64,000 bases of DNA from an uncultured Bacteroidales bacterium (GCA_900321715.1 ONXC01000010.1:24569-88568), one strand, 5' to 3'. Counted from the first letter of the stretch, positions 18,438 through 27,952 are shown. The notes: generated from the sequence alone by a model not told the origin. Numbers and translations: made by a program.

Positions 18438-20390
18438 TTACTTGTTAGAGGCGGTTACATTCCAGTCTGAAGGGTCATAGGCGGCCTTGGGCGCATTAGG
18501 AACGTTGGGGAAGAAAGTGAGGCCGGTGAGCTGTTCCAGTTCACTCACGCTCATGAGGTCTTCCTCGTAAACATAACGCTTGCCGGTAGAGTACTTTCCG
18601 GAGCCTTTAAGCTTGTCTATGGCCGATTTAAGGTCGTTGGTATGGGGACGCACCACTGCTACGCACTGAAGTTCATCTGCCGTGCAGCTTGAGATCACCT
18701 TTCCGGTGTTTCCGTCCTTTGTGCGCAGAAGTACATAGTAGAACATGGTGGGACGCACCACGTCATCCCTTCCGCCAAAACTTATTGTAGCAGGTTCTAC
18801 GGTATATCCCCAGCCCTTGCTTTCATATTTTTCGAAGTATGTGCCGATAACCTCGAAGAGGGTGTCCTGGCAAACTTGGTCGTCTACCCAGTCTTCCACG
18901 GTATTCCAACCGCCGCCGCCGGTGTTGAAGCCGCTGCTCAGCTGAGGGGCTATGTTGGAATAATAGAAGACCTGCTCATTGGTAAGCCTTGAGGCAAGGC
19001 GCTCGGCCGATCCCAGCATGTGCCCCTTGTTGCATCCGCCACCGGTGGATTTGGACTTGTACTGGATGTCCGAGGGCATCTTGGGATCCTGCTTGTAGGC
19101 ATCTGTCCTGTCTACGTTCTTCTGGGCATACATGCTGTGCCTTGGCGCGGCAATCCACAGCGGGCAGTGATACGTTGCGCTGTAGCAGGCCGTATAGTTG
19201 CGGGCTTTGCCGCCACCGGGGCCGTCAATGTCTGTGTAATGCCATGAGTAGTACTGGGTCCTGTCATGGGCATTTACAAGGTAATCCCTGTCACGGTCCA
19301 GATGCATTACCGGAAGCTCCGTCCACTGGGGTACGCCTGACGGGGGAGCCTCGGGTGCCAGGGTTTCAAAGCTGCGGGTGCTTCCGTAGAAGTACTTGAT
19401 GTTGTCTCCGTCCTGGAGCACCACGTATGCCCTGTACCAGTAAACTGTGCTGGGCGTGAGGTCCATGAGGTTCTCCTTGAAGGAAGCGGCCACGTAGGAT
19501 GCCTGGAGGGTGTTTCCAAGGTCTTCCGTGGTGCCCCATTCAAAGCCTGCTTCACGGATGGAGGCGTTGGCGTTGAGGAAGGACCCGTTGAGCGTTGCCA
19601 TGTGGGCGGTCCTGGGGGAAGCCTCTCCGGTGGTTATCTCAACGCTCAATTCCTTCTCTTCTTCCTCTCCCGGGCCGATTACAGTTCCGCTGGATTCGCT
19701 CCTCCTGTACAGAGTGATTGATTCCTGGCTGTACTCATATGATGCAAAACGAGGACGGGAAGCGTTGTATTCTATGCATCGGCTATACTGTCCAACATTC
19801 CAGAGGCACATTTCTCCATCGTCAAAATCGGGGTCCCAGAGGTAGGCGTCACCGGTTGCGGTGCTGCTTTTCCATAGCTGGTTGGCGTTTTCCTCCACGC
19901 CAAGGTACCCGAATCCGCTGAAAAAGATGGTGTAGAAACTGTCTTGATGGAGCAGGGTGACCTTGTAGGGGTCCATGATTTCTGCCGGGAAAGTGCCGTC
20001 CTCTGAGAGATCGGCCCTGAAATCCTTCTTGTTTTCCGGGCCGCCTACAGGGACTGCGTATGAGGTGCCGTAGGAGTCGTCTCCCCATTCTCCCATCACG
20101 AAGATGCCTTCAGATGTCTCTGCGGTGATGACATACTCTCCGGCCCAGTCGTCAAGGGCTTCTGTGACTTTGACATAACGGATTACGGAAGGGTCCTCTC
20201 CGGGTGTATCACCGGGATCATCACCAGGTGTGTCACCGGGGTCTTCGCCTGGCTTCTCACCGGGGTCTTCGCCTGGATCTTCCGCAGGCGTTTCACTTTC
20301 TTCGGGCTTATTGTCTTCAGTTTTGGGCGATGGCGCACAGGCGCTGATGGCAACAGCCAGCGTGGATATCAGCAGGTATTTTAATTTCAT
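18438..20390 (-). CDS. Large secreted DNA/RNA non-specific endonuclease, lipoprotein
   Basis: 650 aa. Lipobox ISAC (Cys18) is followed by a tether of about 30 residues made of PGEDPG/PGDTPG repeats. An N-terminal beta-rich domain spans about 70-225, a fibronectin-III-like domain about 250-345 (RTAHMATLNGSFLN), and the nuclease domain the rest. The nuclease signature reads CNKGHMLGSAERL, keeping Gly-His, with FYYSNIAPQ carrying the metal-site Asn. Paralogous in layout to the nuclease immediately downstream. The Pro-Gly-Asp tether would hold it off the membrane. Confidence 0.82.
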   Translation of the reverse strand: MKLKYLLISTLAVAISACAPSPKTEDNKPEESETPAEDPGEDPGEKPGEDPGDTPGDDPGDTPGEDPSVIRYVKVTEALDDWAGEYVITAETSEGIFVMGEWGDDSYGTSYAVPVGGPENKKDFRADLSEDGTFPAEIMDPYKVTLLHQDSFYTIFFSGFGYLGVEENANQLWKSSTATGDAYLWDPDFDDGEMCLWNVGQYSRCIEYNASRPRFASYEYSQESITLYRRSESSGTVIGPGEEEEKELSVEITTGEASPRTAHMATLNGSFLNANASIREAGFEWGTTEDLGNTLQASYVAASFKENLMDLTPSTVYWYRAYVVLQDGDNIKYFYGSTRSFETLAPEAPPSGVPQWTELPVMHLDRDRDYLVNAHDRTQYYSWHYTDIDGPGGGKARNYTACYSATYHCPLWIAAPRHSMYAQKNVDRTDAYKQDPKMPSDIQYKSKSTGGGCNKGHMLGSAERLASRLTNEQVFYYSNIAPQLSSGFNTGGGGWNTVEDWVDDQVCQDTLFEVIGTYFEKYESKGWGYTVEPATISFGGRDDVVRPTMFYYVLLRTKDGNTGKVISSCTADELQCVAVVRPHTNDLKSAIDKLKGSGKYSTGKRYVYEEDLMSVSELEQLTGLTFFPNVPNAPKAAYDPSDWNVTASNK

Positions 20391-20395
20391 CTAGT

Positions 20396-21739
20396 CTAGT
20401 ATCTGTTCAGTGGACGGCCGGCGGTCATCATGTTCACCTTGCGGCGGACCTCGTCAAGGACCATCTTGTGGGCTATACGCTCTGCGGTCTGCTGCTCAGT
20501 GGGCTCCTTGGCGGTGATGGCGTCAAAGTGGTCCGAAGCGCTCTGGAGAACGGTGTCTATGAGGTCCACGATGGTCTTCATATCCTTTTCCTCAAAGCCA
20601 CGGGAGGTGACTGCAGGGGTGCCTACGCGGAGGCCGCTGGTTGCAAAGGCGCTGCGGGTGTCGAAGGGCACCATGTTCTTGTTCACGGTAATATCGGCCC
20701 TTACAAGTTCCTTTTCAGCCACGCGGCCGGTGAGGTTGGGGAATTTTCCCCTTAAGTCAATGAGCATGAGGTGGTTGTCGGTGCCGCCGGAGATGATCTT
20801 GTAACCTTTGCCGATAAACTCCCGGCACATGGCTGCGGCGTTGGCAATTACCTGCTTCTGGTACTCCACATATTCCGGCTGGGCGGCCTCCCAGAAGGCC
20901 ACTGCCTTGGCGGCGATGACATGCTCCAGCGGACCTCCCTGGATGCCGGGGAAGACGGCGGAGTTGAGGATGGCGCTCATCATTTTTACCTCTCCCTTTG
21001 GAGTTGTGAGGCCCCAGGGATTCTCAAAGTCCTTGCCCATGAGGATGATGCCGCCGCGGGGACCGCGGAGGGTCTTATGGGTGGTGGAAGTAACTATGTG
21101 GGCGTATTTTACGGGGTTCTTGAGGAGACCTGCGGCAATGAGGCCGGCGGTGTGGGCCATGTCAATCCAGAGGATGGCGCCCACTTTGTCGGCAATCTTT
21201 CTCATGCGCTCGTAGTCCCATTCGCGGGAATAGGCCGATGCTCCGCCGATTATGAGCTTGGGTTTACACTCAAGGGCTTTACGCTCCATTTCGTCGTAGT
21301 CTACGCGGCCGGTTTCCGGGTTCAGGCCATAAGCTACGGGATGGTAGAGGATGCCGCTGGCGTTTACGGGGCTGCCGTGTGTGAGATGACCGCCCATTGA
21401 GAGATCCAGGCCCATGAAGGTGTCTCCGGGTTTCAGGATGGCCATGGTTACGGCCATGTTTGCCTGCGCACCGGAATGGGGCTGGACATTGGCGTATTCT
21501 GCGTCGTAGAGGGCCTTCACGCGGTCAATTGCAAGCTGCTCAATCTTGTCCACTACCTCGCAGCCGCCGTAATAGCGTTTGCCGGGATAGCCTTCTGCGT
21601 ATTTATTGGTGCATACGGAGCCCATTGCAGAAAGGACTTCGTCGGTTACATAGTTTTCAGACGCAATGAGTTCAAGCCCTGCGGCCTGACGCTCCTGCTC
21701 CTTCTTGATCAACTCAAATAGTTGTATGTCTTTTTTCAT
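20396..21739 (-). CDS. glyA: Serine hydroxymethyltransferase
   Basis: PLP enzyme converting serine and tetrahydrofolate to glycine and methylene-THF. Visible motifs: substrate-site [22 protein letters not shown], the PLP lysine in [14 protein letters not shown], and the C-terminal TRGFEEKDM. 447 aa, slightly longer than typical (about 420) at the C-terminus. A -7 box lies 21 nt upstream. Two nuclease genes follow 5 nt downstream in the same direction. Confidence 0.97.
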   Translation of the reverse strand: MKKDIQLFELIKKEQERQAAGLELIASENYVTDEVLSAMGSVCTNKYAEGYPGKRYYGGCEVVDKIEQLAIDRVKALYDAEYANVQPHSGAQANMAVTMAILKPGDTFMGLDLSMGGHLTHGSPVNASGILYHPVAYGLNPETGRVDYDEMERKALECKPKLIIGGASAYSREWDYERMRKIADKVGAILWIDMAHTAGLIAAGLLKNPVKYAHIVTSTTHKTLRGPRGGIILMGKDFENPWGLTTPKGEVKMMSAILNSAVFPGIQGGPLEHVIAAKAVAFWEAAQPEYVEYQKQVIANAAAMCREFIGKGYKIISGGTDNHLMLIDLRGKFPNLTGRVAEKELVRADITVNKNMVPFDTRSAFATSGLRVGTPAVTSRGFEEKDMKTIVDLIDTVLQSASDHFDAITAKEPTEQQTAERIAHKMVLDEVRRKVNMMTAGRPLNRY

Positions 21740-21760
21740 GTGGTTTTTGTTATTGGTCTA

Positions 21761-21768
21761 CAAATATA
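21761..21768 (-). promoter_or_regulatory. -7 box TATATTTG of glyA
   Basis: Perfect TAnnTTTG on the minus strand, 21 nt before the glyA ATG. -33 element not evident. Back-to-back with the trmH-like -7 box 24 nt away. Confidence 0.55.
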
Positions 21769-21791
21769 GTCATAATTATTGGGAAAAACTT

Positions 21792-21799
21792 TAACTTTG
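21792..21799 (+). promoter_or_regulatory. -7 box TAACTTTG of the SpoU methyltransferase gene
   Basis: Matches TAnnTTTG and lies 5 nt before the GTG start at 21805, where transcription itself should begin, implying a leaderless mRNA. Confidence 0.5.
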
Positions 21800-21804
21800 C
21801 TCCC

Positions 21805-22344
21805 GTGAAAGACAGAAAACTTCTAAACAGGGAACTGGGCCGGATATCGGCCAGTGAATACCGTACTGTAAGGCCCTCCAGCGGCATTGTGCTGGTGCTG
21901 GACAACGTCCGCAGCGCCCATAATGTGGGCAGCGCCTTCCGCACGTCGGATGCCTTCGGCGTGGATAAGGTCTATCTTTGCGGGATATGCCCCGTGCCGC
22001 CATCGGCAGAACTAAGGAAAGTGGCCCTTGGCGCAGAGGTAGTTGTGCCGTCGGAGCACGTGGATGATGCCGTGGACCTGGTCCACCGCCTTCAGGCCGA
22101 TGGCTACACCGTCATTGCCGTGGAACAGACTGTGAATTCCGTCAAACTGGATGCCTTCCACCGTGCCCCCGGCGCCAAGTACGCCCTTGTCTTTGGTAAT
22201 GAGGTTGAAGGCGTGCAGCAGTCCGTTGTGGATGCCTGCGACTTTTCCCTTGAAATTCCCCAGCAGGGCACCAAACACTCCCTCAACGTCTCCGTCTCCG
22301 TGGGCGTGGTCCTGTGGGGTCTGATTAGCGTAGAATGTAAATAG
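21805..22344 (+). CDS. SpoU/TrmH-family 2'-O-ribose RNA methyltransferase
   Basis: 179-aa SPOUT (trefoil-knot) methyltransferase using SAM. The three SpoU motifs are clear: NVRSAHNVGSAFRTSDAFG, ALVFGNEVEGV and IPQQGTKHSLNVSVSVGVVLW. It lacks the N-terminal substrate-binding domain of RlmB. The start codon is GTG; upstream in-frame sequence gives no better choice and matches with relatives begin here. Target (tRNA position 18 or an rRNA site) not determinable. Confidence 0.9.
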   Translation: MKDRKLLNRELGRISASEYRTVRPSSGIVLVLDNVRSAHNVGSAFRTSDAFGVDKVYLCGICPVPPSAELRKVALGAEVVVPSEHVDDAVDLVHRLQADGYTVIAVEQTVNSVKLDAFHRAPGAKYALVFGNEVEGVQQSVVDACDFSLEIPQQGTKHSLNVSVSVGVVLWGLISVECK

Positions 22345-22366
22345 CTGATAATTAGTAAGATAAGCA

Positions 22367-22398
22367 AAAACCCCTATGCATATTTACATAGGGGTTTT
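22367..22398. terminator. Bidirectional terminator
   Basis: 12-bp perfect stem AAAACCCCTATG (22367-22378) and CATAGGGGTTTT (22387-22398) with an 8-nt loop, lying between convergent stops at 22344 and 22443. Runs of A and T on each side fit rho-independent termination in both directions. Confidence 0.85.
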
Positions 22399-22442
22399 CT
22401 GCTAAATTACTGATACTCAGTAGATTCCATTCAACGCGATGC

Positions 22443-23705
22443 TTAGTCCAGCGAGTGGATTGCCAGGCCGCTGCGGAGCTTGGGCTCGAACCAGGTGGTC
22501 TTGGGAGGCATGATGTTGCCGGTATCGGCAATATTTATGAGCTGGTCCATTGAAACGGGATACAGCGCAAAGGCCACCTTCATTTCTCCGGAGTCTACGC
22601 GGCGGGAAAGCTCTCCAAGGCCGCGGATACCGCCAACAAAGTCTATCCTCTTGTCTGTGCGGAGGTCCTTGATTCCAAGGATCTTGTCAAGGACAAGGTT
22701 ACTTAGGATAGTGACGTCAAGAACGCCGATAGGATCTTCGTCATTGTACCTTCCGGGCTTTGCCGTAAGGCTGTACCACTTGTCTCCAAGATACATTGAG
22801 AAATTATGAAGGCCGATAGGGGCATACGGCTTTGCCGGACGCCCGCAGCGGGGCTTGGTGGCGACGGCTACATCGAAATCCTCCTCCAGTGCCTTCAGGA
22901 ACTCTTCCTCCGAAAGGCCGTTCAGGTCCTTCACCACACGGTTATAATCAATGATTGCGAGGTGACTTTGAGGGAAGCACACTGCCATGAAGTAGTTGTA
23001 CTCCTCATTTCCCGTGTGGTGAGGATTCTGAGCTTTCTTTTCTGCGCCTACGCGTGCGGCAGCGGCGGTACGGTGGTGACCATCGGCCACATAGAAGGCG
23101 TCTATGTCATTTGTGAAGATTTCAGTGATACGCTTGATTACTGCGTCGTCCGAAATTACCCAGAAGGTGTGGGTGAACTTGTTCTCGTCCACAAACTTGT
23201 ATTCCGGCTTTCCGGCTGCGGCATTGGCCACAATCTTGTTGAGTTCATCGTTGTCCTTGTAGGCAAAGAACACGGGCTCGATATTGGCGTTCTGGATACG
23301 GACATGGACCATTCGGTCGTCTTCCTTGTCCTTGCGGGTGAGTTCATGCTTCTTGATGATGCCCTGGGCGTAGTCATCCGTGTGGGCGCAGAGGACAAGA
23401 CCGTACTGGGTACGTTTTCCCATGGTCTGGGCATACACATAGTATTTCTCCTTGTCCTCACGGACCAGCCAGCCGCGCTCTTTCCAGGCCTTGAAATTCT
23501 CCACGGCTTTGTCGTAGGTGCGTTGCTCGTGCTCACCGGCAATGGGATTGAAGTCTATTTCCGGCTTTGTGATATGCAGGAGGCTCTTTTCTCCGGCCAT
23601 AGCCAGTGCTTCCTCAGAGTTAAGGACATCGTAGGGCGGAGCCGCTACTTCAGTGACCAGGTTCTTGGGCGGGCGTATTGCCGCAAAGGGTTTTACACGT
23701 ACCAT
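22443..23705 (-). CDS. DUF1015 protein in the serine biosynthesis operon
   Basis: 420 aa, soluble. Family features: APPYDVLNSEEA near residue 22, and YVADGHHRTAAAA at about 205-217. The DGHHR word resembles the DGxxR motif of the ParB/sulfiredoxin-like fold, which includes free-serine kinases (SerK/SbnI); relation by motif only. It follows serA by 1 nt and serC before that, so a role in serine metabolism is likely (serine kinase, phosphoserine handling or control). No experimental function is known to me. Confidence 0.8.
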   Translation of the reverse strand: MVRVKPFAAIRPPKNLVTEVAAPPYDVLNSEEALAMAGEKSLLHITKPEIDFNPIAGEHEQRTYDKAVENFKAWKERGWLVREDKEKYYVYAQTMGKRTQYGLVLCAHTDDYAQGIIKKHELTRKDKEDDRMVHVRIQNANIEPVFFAYKDNDELNKIVANAAAGKPEYKFVDENKFTHTFWVISDDAVIKRITEIFTNDIDAFYVADGHHRTAAAARVGAEKKAQNPHHTGNEEYNYFMAVCFPQSHLAIIDYNRVVKDLNGLSEEEFLKALEEDFDVAVATKPRCGRPAKPYAPIGLHNFSMYLGDKWYSLTAKPGRYNDEDPIGVLDVTILSNLVLDKILGIKDLRTDKRIDFVGGIRGLGELSRRVDSGEMKVAFALYPVSMDQLINIADTGNIMPPKTTWFEPKLRSGLAIHSLD

Positions 23706-23706
23706 A

Positions 23707-24627
23707 TTACTTGTTTACTTGGAATTTACGGTTGCCGGTTGCGAAGAAGTCCACAATCTGGCGGGCGGCGGCAAGGCCGGCGTTCACGTTTGCCTCGGCG
23801 GTCTGGGCACCCATCTTCTTGGGAGTTGCAAAGACGCGGTATCCGAAGTTCTTGGTGAGGCGGTCGTAGTTGTCCGGCATAACGTCCGTGACATATTTGA
23901 GGTCTTCGCGCTCTGAAAGTGCCTGGAACAGGCCGTCTTCATCGATGACTTCCTTACGTGCTGTGTTCACAAGGGTAGCGCCCTTTGGCATACGCATTAT
24001 AAGGTCATAGCCGATGCTCTTAATGGTGGAAGGAAGGGCCGGGATATGGATTGAAAGGTAATCGGCCGATGCATAAAGCTCTTCCACGGAATGGACGGGC
24101 TGGGCGCCGCCGGAGATAATCTGCTCATCCGTAAGGAAGGGGTCCAGGGCCGATATTTCCATCCCCAGGGCCTTTGCCTTCTGGCCCACCAGACGGCCCA
24201 CGTTTCCGTAGGCCTGGACACCAAGGCGCTTGCCCTGGAGCTCTGAGCCAGTTGCGGGAGTAAAGTGGGTGCGGGCCATGAAGATCATAAGGCCAAGTGC
24301 AAGTTCTGCCACGGCATTTGAGTTCTGGCCGGGGGTGTTCATCACAACCACGCCGTGGGCGGTTGCTGCCTCAAGGTCCACGTTGTCAAATCCGGCTCCT
24401 GCGCGCACCACGATCTTCAGTTTGGGAGCGGCGTCAAGTACCTCTGCGGTCACTTTGTCGGAGCGGATGATGAGGGCCTCGGCGTCTGCGACTGCAGCCA
24501 CAAGATCCTTCTGCTCCGGATACTTTTCAAGTTTTACAACCTCATGGCCTGCGGCCTTGAGGATATCTTCAATGCCTTTTACAGCTGCCGCTGCAAAGGG
24601 CTTCTGGGTTGCTAATAATACTTTCAT
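23707..24627 (-). CDS. serA: D-3-phosphoglycerate dehydrogenase, short type
   Basis: First step of serine synthesis: 3-phosphoglycerate to 3-phosphohydroxypyruvate with NAD. 306 aa, without the C-terminal ACT or intervening domains, so not feedback-inhibited by that route. NAD-binding VQAYGNVGRLVGQKAKALG near residue 145 and active-site NTARKEVIDEDGL. The region that in most relatives reads PHIGG with the catalytic His reads TPKKMGAQT here, which I recall as typical of Bacteroidetes SerA. Start overlaps the serC stop by 1 nt. Confidence 0.92.
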   Translation of the reverse strand: MKVLLATQKPFAAAAVKGIEDILKAAGHEVVKLEKYPEQKDLVAAVADAEALIIRSDKVTAEVLDAAPKLKIVVRAGAGFDNVDLEAATAHGVVVMNTPGQNSNAVAELALGLMIFMARTHFTPATGSELQGKRLGVQAYGNVGRLVGQKAKALGMEISALDPFLTDEQIISGGAQPVHSVEELYASADYLSIHIPALPSTIKSIGYDLIMRMPKGATLVNTARKEVIDEDGLFQALSEREDLKYVTDVMPDNYDRLTKNFGYRVFATPKKMGAQTAEANVNAGLAAARQIVDFFATGNRKFQVNK

Positions 24628-25703
24628 TATTTATGAAGTTTTTCAAATTCCTGCATGCAGTCTACAAGTGCCTGGACGTCTTCCACGGTGCAGGCGTTGT
24701 ACAGGGAGGCGCGGAAACCGCCTACGCTGCGGTGGCCCTTGATGCCCACCATGCCGCGTTCCTTGGCAAAGGCAAAGAAGGGATCGAAGATGTCCTCGTG
24801 GCCTTCTGAAGGCACAAAGCATACGTTCATGAGGGAACGGTCCTCCTTAGCTGCAGTGCCAACGAACAGGCTGTTGCGGTCAATCTCATTATATAGAAGA
24901 TCGGCCTTCTTCTGATTGATCTTCTGGATGGCCTCCACGCCGCCCATGGACTTGATCCACTTGAGGGTTTCCTTCATCACGAAGATGTTGAAAACGGGAG
25001 GAGTGTTGAACATTGAGAGCTTGTCAATGTGGGTGCGGTAATCCAGCATCGTGGGGATGTGGCGGGTTACGCGGCCAAGGGAATCCTTCCTGATAATTGC
25101 GAATATGACGCCTGCAGGACCCACGTTCTTCTGGGCGCCGCCGTAGATGAGGTCATACTTACTGACATCCACAGGACGGGACATGATGTCCGATGACATA
25201 TCGGCAATAAGGGGACAGGGGACGTCAAGGTCCTCTTTTATCTCCGTACCGTAGATTGTGTTGTTGGTGGTGATGTGCAGATAATCAAGGTCTGCGGGGA
25301 CATCAAATCCCTTGGGGATATAGGTGTAGTTCTTGTCCTTGGAGCAGGCTATTGCATAGGCGTCTCCTATGCCCTGGGCCTCTACAAGGGCCTTGTGAGC
25401 CCATACGCCGGTGTCCAGGTATGCGGCCTTCTTCTCAAGGTAGTTCATTGCCACATAGAGGAACTGCAGGGAGGCGCCACCGCCAAGGAAAACTACCTCA
25501 TGGGTATCCGGGATATTGAGGAGCTCCTTCCAGAGGGCGCGGGTTTCATCCATTACGGCATCCCACTCCTTGGTGCGGTGAGAGATTGATATGAGGCTGA
25601 TTCCGGTACCGCTAAAATCCTTCAGGGCCTCAATTGCATTGTCAATGGCAACCTGCGGAAGAAGGCAGGGGCCAGCATTGAAAACATGAACTTTCTTGGA
25701 CAT
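24627..25703 (-). CDS. serC: Phosphoserine aminotransferase
   Basis: PLP enzyme, second step of serine synthesis; also serves PLP synthesis in many bacteria. 358 aa from the ATG at 25703 ([16 protein letters not shown]); the frame extends 13 codons further up but that part crosses the leader. Motifs: FNAGPCLLP, the PLP lysine in [13 protein letters not shown], and the C-terminal [11 protein letters not shown]. First gene of serC-serA-DUF1015. Confidence 0.96.
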   Translation of the reverse strand: MSKKVHVFNAGPCLLPQVAIDNAIEALKDFSGTGISLISISHRTKEWDAVMDETRALWKELLNIPDTHEVVFLGGGASLQFLYVAMNYLEKKAAYLDTGVWAHKALVEAQGIGDAYAIACSKDKNYTYIPKGFDVPADLDYLHITTNNTIYGTEIKEDLDVPCPLIADMSSDIMSRPVDVSKYDLIYGGAQKNVGPAGVIFAIIRKDSLGRVTRHIPTMLDYRTHIDKLSMFNTPPVFNIFVMKETLKWIKSMGGVEAIQKINQKKADLLYNEIDRNSLFVGTAAKEDRSLMNVCFVPSEGHEDIFDPFFAFAKERGMVGIKGHRSVGGFRASLYNACTVEDVQALVDCMQEFEKLHK

Positions 25704-25739
25704 ATTATTTAGGTTATATTCTGTATTAATTATGGTTTT

Positions 25740-25747
25740 CAAAGTTA
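25740..25747 (-). promoter_or_regulatory. -7 box TAACTTTG of the serC operon
   Basis: Perfect TAnnTTTG, about 36 nt before the serC ATG, between the stop of the upstream IMPACT gene and serC. The -33 region would fall in the IMPACT stop codon. Confidence 0.5.
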
Positions 25748-25767
25748 CGGATTATTATTGTGAAAAC

Positions 25768-26367
25768 CTATATTTCTTTCAATTCTGCAATCCCAAAAAG
25801 TCTTTCCTTAAAACTCTCATCCTGGGCAAGGCGTACGCGCGTGACAAGTGAGCACTTCTCTCCAAAGTCCTGACCGCTCTGGGGAAGGTCCATGTCCTTG
25901 AGCACCTTCATTACGGCGTTCATGCTCATGTAATCGAAGGAAATCCTGTAGTTCCGTCCCGCAATCTTTGGAACCACGGTGGCGGCCGAGAGGGCATCGG
26001 CCGTAGAAGTCTTGTAGGCGCGGATGAGCCCGGGGATACCCAGTTTGATGCCGCCGAAATAGCGCACCACCACCACCAGGACGTCGCTCAGCTCCAGGGA
26101 ATCTATCTGCCCCAGGATGGGCCTGCCGGCGCTTCCGGAAGGCTCTCCGTCATCTGAAGCCCTCCAAACATCTCCTTTAAGGCCGATACGGTATGCGTAG
26201 CAGTGATGCCGGGCGTCGTGGTACTCTTTGCGCAGGGATGCCACGATCTCCTTCACCTCTTCCTCCGTTTCCACGGGATACGCAAGCGCGATGAAGCGGG
26301 ACCCGTTGTCCTTGAAAAGGCCCTCCGACGGCGCGGCTATGGACTTATATGAATCCTGAATTTCCAC
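25768..26367 (-). CDS. yigZ: IMPACT/YigZ family protein
   Basis: About 199 aa. N-terminal UPF0029 domain with DARHHCYAYRIG (near residue 45), ASDDGEPSGSAGRPIL and VVRYFGGIKLG, followed by a ferredoxin-like C-terminal domain. Family linked to translation control and stress in eukaryotes; bacterial role unclear. The open frame reaches 26403, but relatives begin at the equivalent of the GTG at 26367 (VEIQDSYKSIAAPSEG), so I take that start. Confidence 0.85.
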   Translation of the reverse strand: MEIQDSYKSIAAPSEGLFKDNGSRFIALAYPVETEEEVKEIVASLRKEYHDARHHCYAYRIGLKGDVWRASDDGEPSGSAGRPILGQIDSLELSDVLVVVVRYFGGIKLGIPGLIRAYKTSTADALSAATVVPKIAGRNYRISFDYMSMNAVMKVLKDMDLPQSGQDFGEKCSLVTRVRLAQDESFKERLFGIAELKEI

Positions 26368-26422
26368 AACAACGAAAATAATATATTTCGATAAAAATTG
26401 CAATTAAACAAGGAAAAAGAAT

Positions 26423-26430
26423 TACCTTTG
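26423..26430 (+). promoter_or_regulatory. -7 box TACCTTTG upstream of the acidic protein and miaA
   Basis: Matches TAnnTTTG. A TTG at 26398-26400 gives a spacer of 22 nt, a little long. It would leave a leader of about 110 nt that contains the GC-rich double hairpin. Confidence 0.45.
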
Positions 26431-26439
26431 TATATAAGT

Positions 26440-26511
26440 CCCTCCCCCGAGGGGAGGGGTTTCGGGAGGGGGTAACGTAAACAGTCGCAGGGTGGGCTTG
26501 CGCGTTTACGT
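26440..26511. repeat. GC-rich double-hairpin element in a 5' leader
   Basis: CCCTCCCC (26440-26447) pairs with GGGGAGGG (26451-26458), followed by another G-rich run, then ACGTAAAC (26475-26482) pairing with GTTTACGT (26504-26511). The rest of the 179-nt gap between the two genes shows nothing else. C-rich words recall the cores inside truA and metG, but similarity is weak. Could be a mobile palindrome or a regulatory leader. Confidence 0.5.
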
Positions 26512-26546
26512 GATGAGGTTGTTTTTTTTGATGACGGTTTAACTGT

Positions 26547-27092
26547 ATGGTTTTTAAGATTCGCGTTACCCTTGCGGGTATTAAAGGCTTTTATCGCCTA
26601 TATCATGTCAACGGCGCCACAACGCTGTACGACATCCATAAGCAGCTTCGCAGTGACCTGGAGTTCGCCCAGGATCAGATAATAATGTTCAAGGCCCTGG
26701 ACGTGACGGGTGGCGTAGTTGCCCGCTACGGCCTCTTTGACCTTGGCAGCGGCACCGTAGACCGCATAACGCTTGAAGACACCGTCAAGGCCGGCACGGA
26801 CAGCATGGTGTACTTCTATGACGTCACCAACAAGAAGAGCGTCATCCTCACCGTAGAGGGTGAAGCGGAAGGTGAGCGCGTCACGGGCCTTGTCCTCAAG
26901 GAATCCAAAGGTCCCAATCCCATAGAGTTTGAAAACGGCTACGTGGCCTACGAGGACCTCCCTGAGCGTCAGCGTTATCTCCCCGGGGAAGAACCGGAAG
27001 ACGACGATGATGACTTTGATGATGAGGAGGAAGAGGATGATGAGGACGACGACGAAGACGGCAAGGAAATCTTTGACGAGGGTGAGGAGTAG
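26547..27092 (+). CDS. pRiA4b ORF-3-like protein with acidic tail
   Basis: 181 aa. The first about 115 residues fit the plasmid pRiA4b ORF-3 / IS1096 passenger-like fold seen singly in many Bacteroidetes chromosomes: TTLYDIHKQLRSDLEF and MVYFYDVTNKKSVILTVE. The last about 40 residues are almost all Asp and Glu. Function unknown; despite the family name no transposon surrounds it. Its TAG overlaps the GTG of miaA by 1 nt, so the pair is an operon. Confidence 0.68.
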   Translation: MVFKIRVTLAGIKGFYRLYHVNGATTLYDIHKQLRSDLEFAQDQIIMFKALDVTGGVVARYGLFDLGSGTVDRITLEDTVKAGTDSMVYFYDVTNKKSVILTVEGEAEGERVTGLVLKESKGPNPIEFENGYVAYEDLPERQRYLPGEEPEDDDDDFDDEEEEDDEDDDEDGKEIFDEGEE

Positions 27093-27952
27093 TGCCGCAC
27101 AGGGTTGAGATAATACTGGGCCCCACCGGCGTGGGTAAAAGTGCCTACGCCATCAAACGTGCCCTGGAGGTAGGCTCACCCGTCATAAACTGCGATTCCC
27201 GGCAAATATATAAGGAACTGTGCATCGGCACGGCGGCCCCCTCGCGTAGGGACATGGCCACCGTGAAGCACTACTTCACCCGCTGCATTCCCATCACGCG
27301 CAACTATACCGCCGGAATTTATGAGGCCGATGCCCTGGCCCTTGTGAACAAGCTGTTTGATCAGGGCCACGAAACCCTTGTGATGTGCGGCGGTTCAATG
27401 ATGTACATAGATGCCTTCTGCTACGGCCTTGACGATTTTCCGGAGGTCCCGCTGCAGCTGCGCCAGCACCTTATGGAGTGCCTCCGTGAGGACGGCGTGG
27501 AGTCCCTTGCAGCGCAGCTCAAGGAACTGGACCCCGTCTCCTATGAGGAACTGGACCTTTCAAACGGTCAGCGTGTCATAAGGGCCCTGGAGGTGAGTAT
27601 GTACACAGGTCAGCCGTTCTCTTCCTTCAAGACCAGAAGCTTCAAGGAAAGGGACTTCGAAATTGTTAAAATCGGCCTTGAAAGGCCCAGGGAAGAGCTT
27701 TATGACCGCATCAACCAGCGGGTTCTCCAGATGATGCGCCGAGGCCTTGAGGCCGAGGCCCGCCGTATGCTTCCATACCGTGACCTTCCCGCCCTCCAGA
27801 CTGTTGGCTATAAGGAAATGTTCGACTACTTTGATGGCGTCACAGACCGTGAAGAAGCCGTCCGCCGCATCCAGGTGAACACCCGCCACTACGCCAAGCG
27901 CCAGCTTACCTGGTGGCGCCGGGACAACACTATCCAGTGGATGAACGTTTAA
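27092..27952 (+). CDS. miaA: tRNA dimethylallyltransferase
   Basis: Adds the isopentenyl group to A37 of tRNAs reading UNN codons. 286 aa. P-loop [11 protein letters not shown] (residues 10-20), [17 protein letters not shown], and [12 protein letters not shown] all match. GTG start, coupled to the upstream stop (TAGTG). The 3' end overlaps the convergent metG stop by 4 nt. Confidence 0.95.
   Translation: MPHRVEIILGPTGVGKSAYAIKRALEVGSPVINCDSRQIYKELCIGTAAPSRRDMATVKHYFTRCIPITRNYTAGIYEADALALVNKLFDQGHETLVMCGGSMMYIDAFCYGLDDFPEVPLQLRQHLMECLREDGVESLAAQLKELDPVSYEELDLSNGQRVIRALEVSMYTGQPFSSFKTRSFKERDFEIVKIGLERPREELYDRINQRVLQMMRRGLEAEARRMLPYRDLPALQTVGYKEMFDYFDGVTDREEAVRRIQVNTRHYAKRQLTWWRRDNTIQWMNV

Noticed and set aside
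22806-23858. Plus-strand frame of 350 codons
   Set aside because: Antisense to DUF1015 and serA; composition typical of a reverse-strand shadow.
26547-27092. Transposon remnant, because of the pRiA4b/IS1096 family name
   Set aside because: No terminal repeats or transposase nearby; this family occurs as a stand-alone chromosomal gene in many Bacteroidetes.
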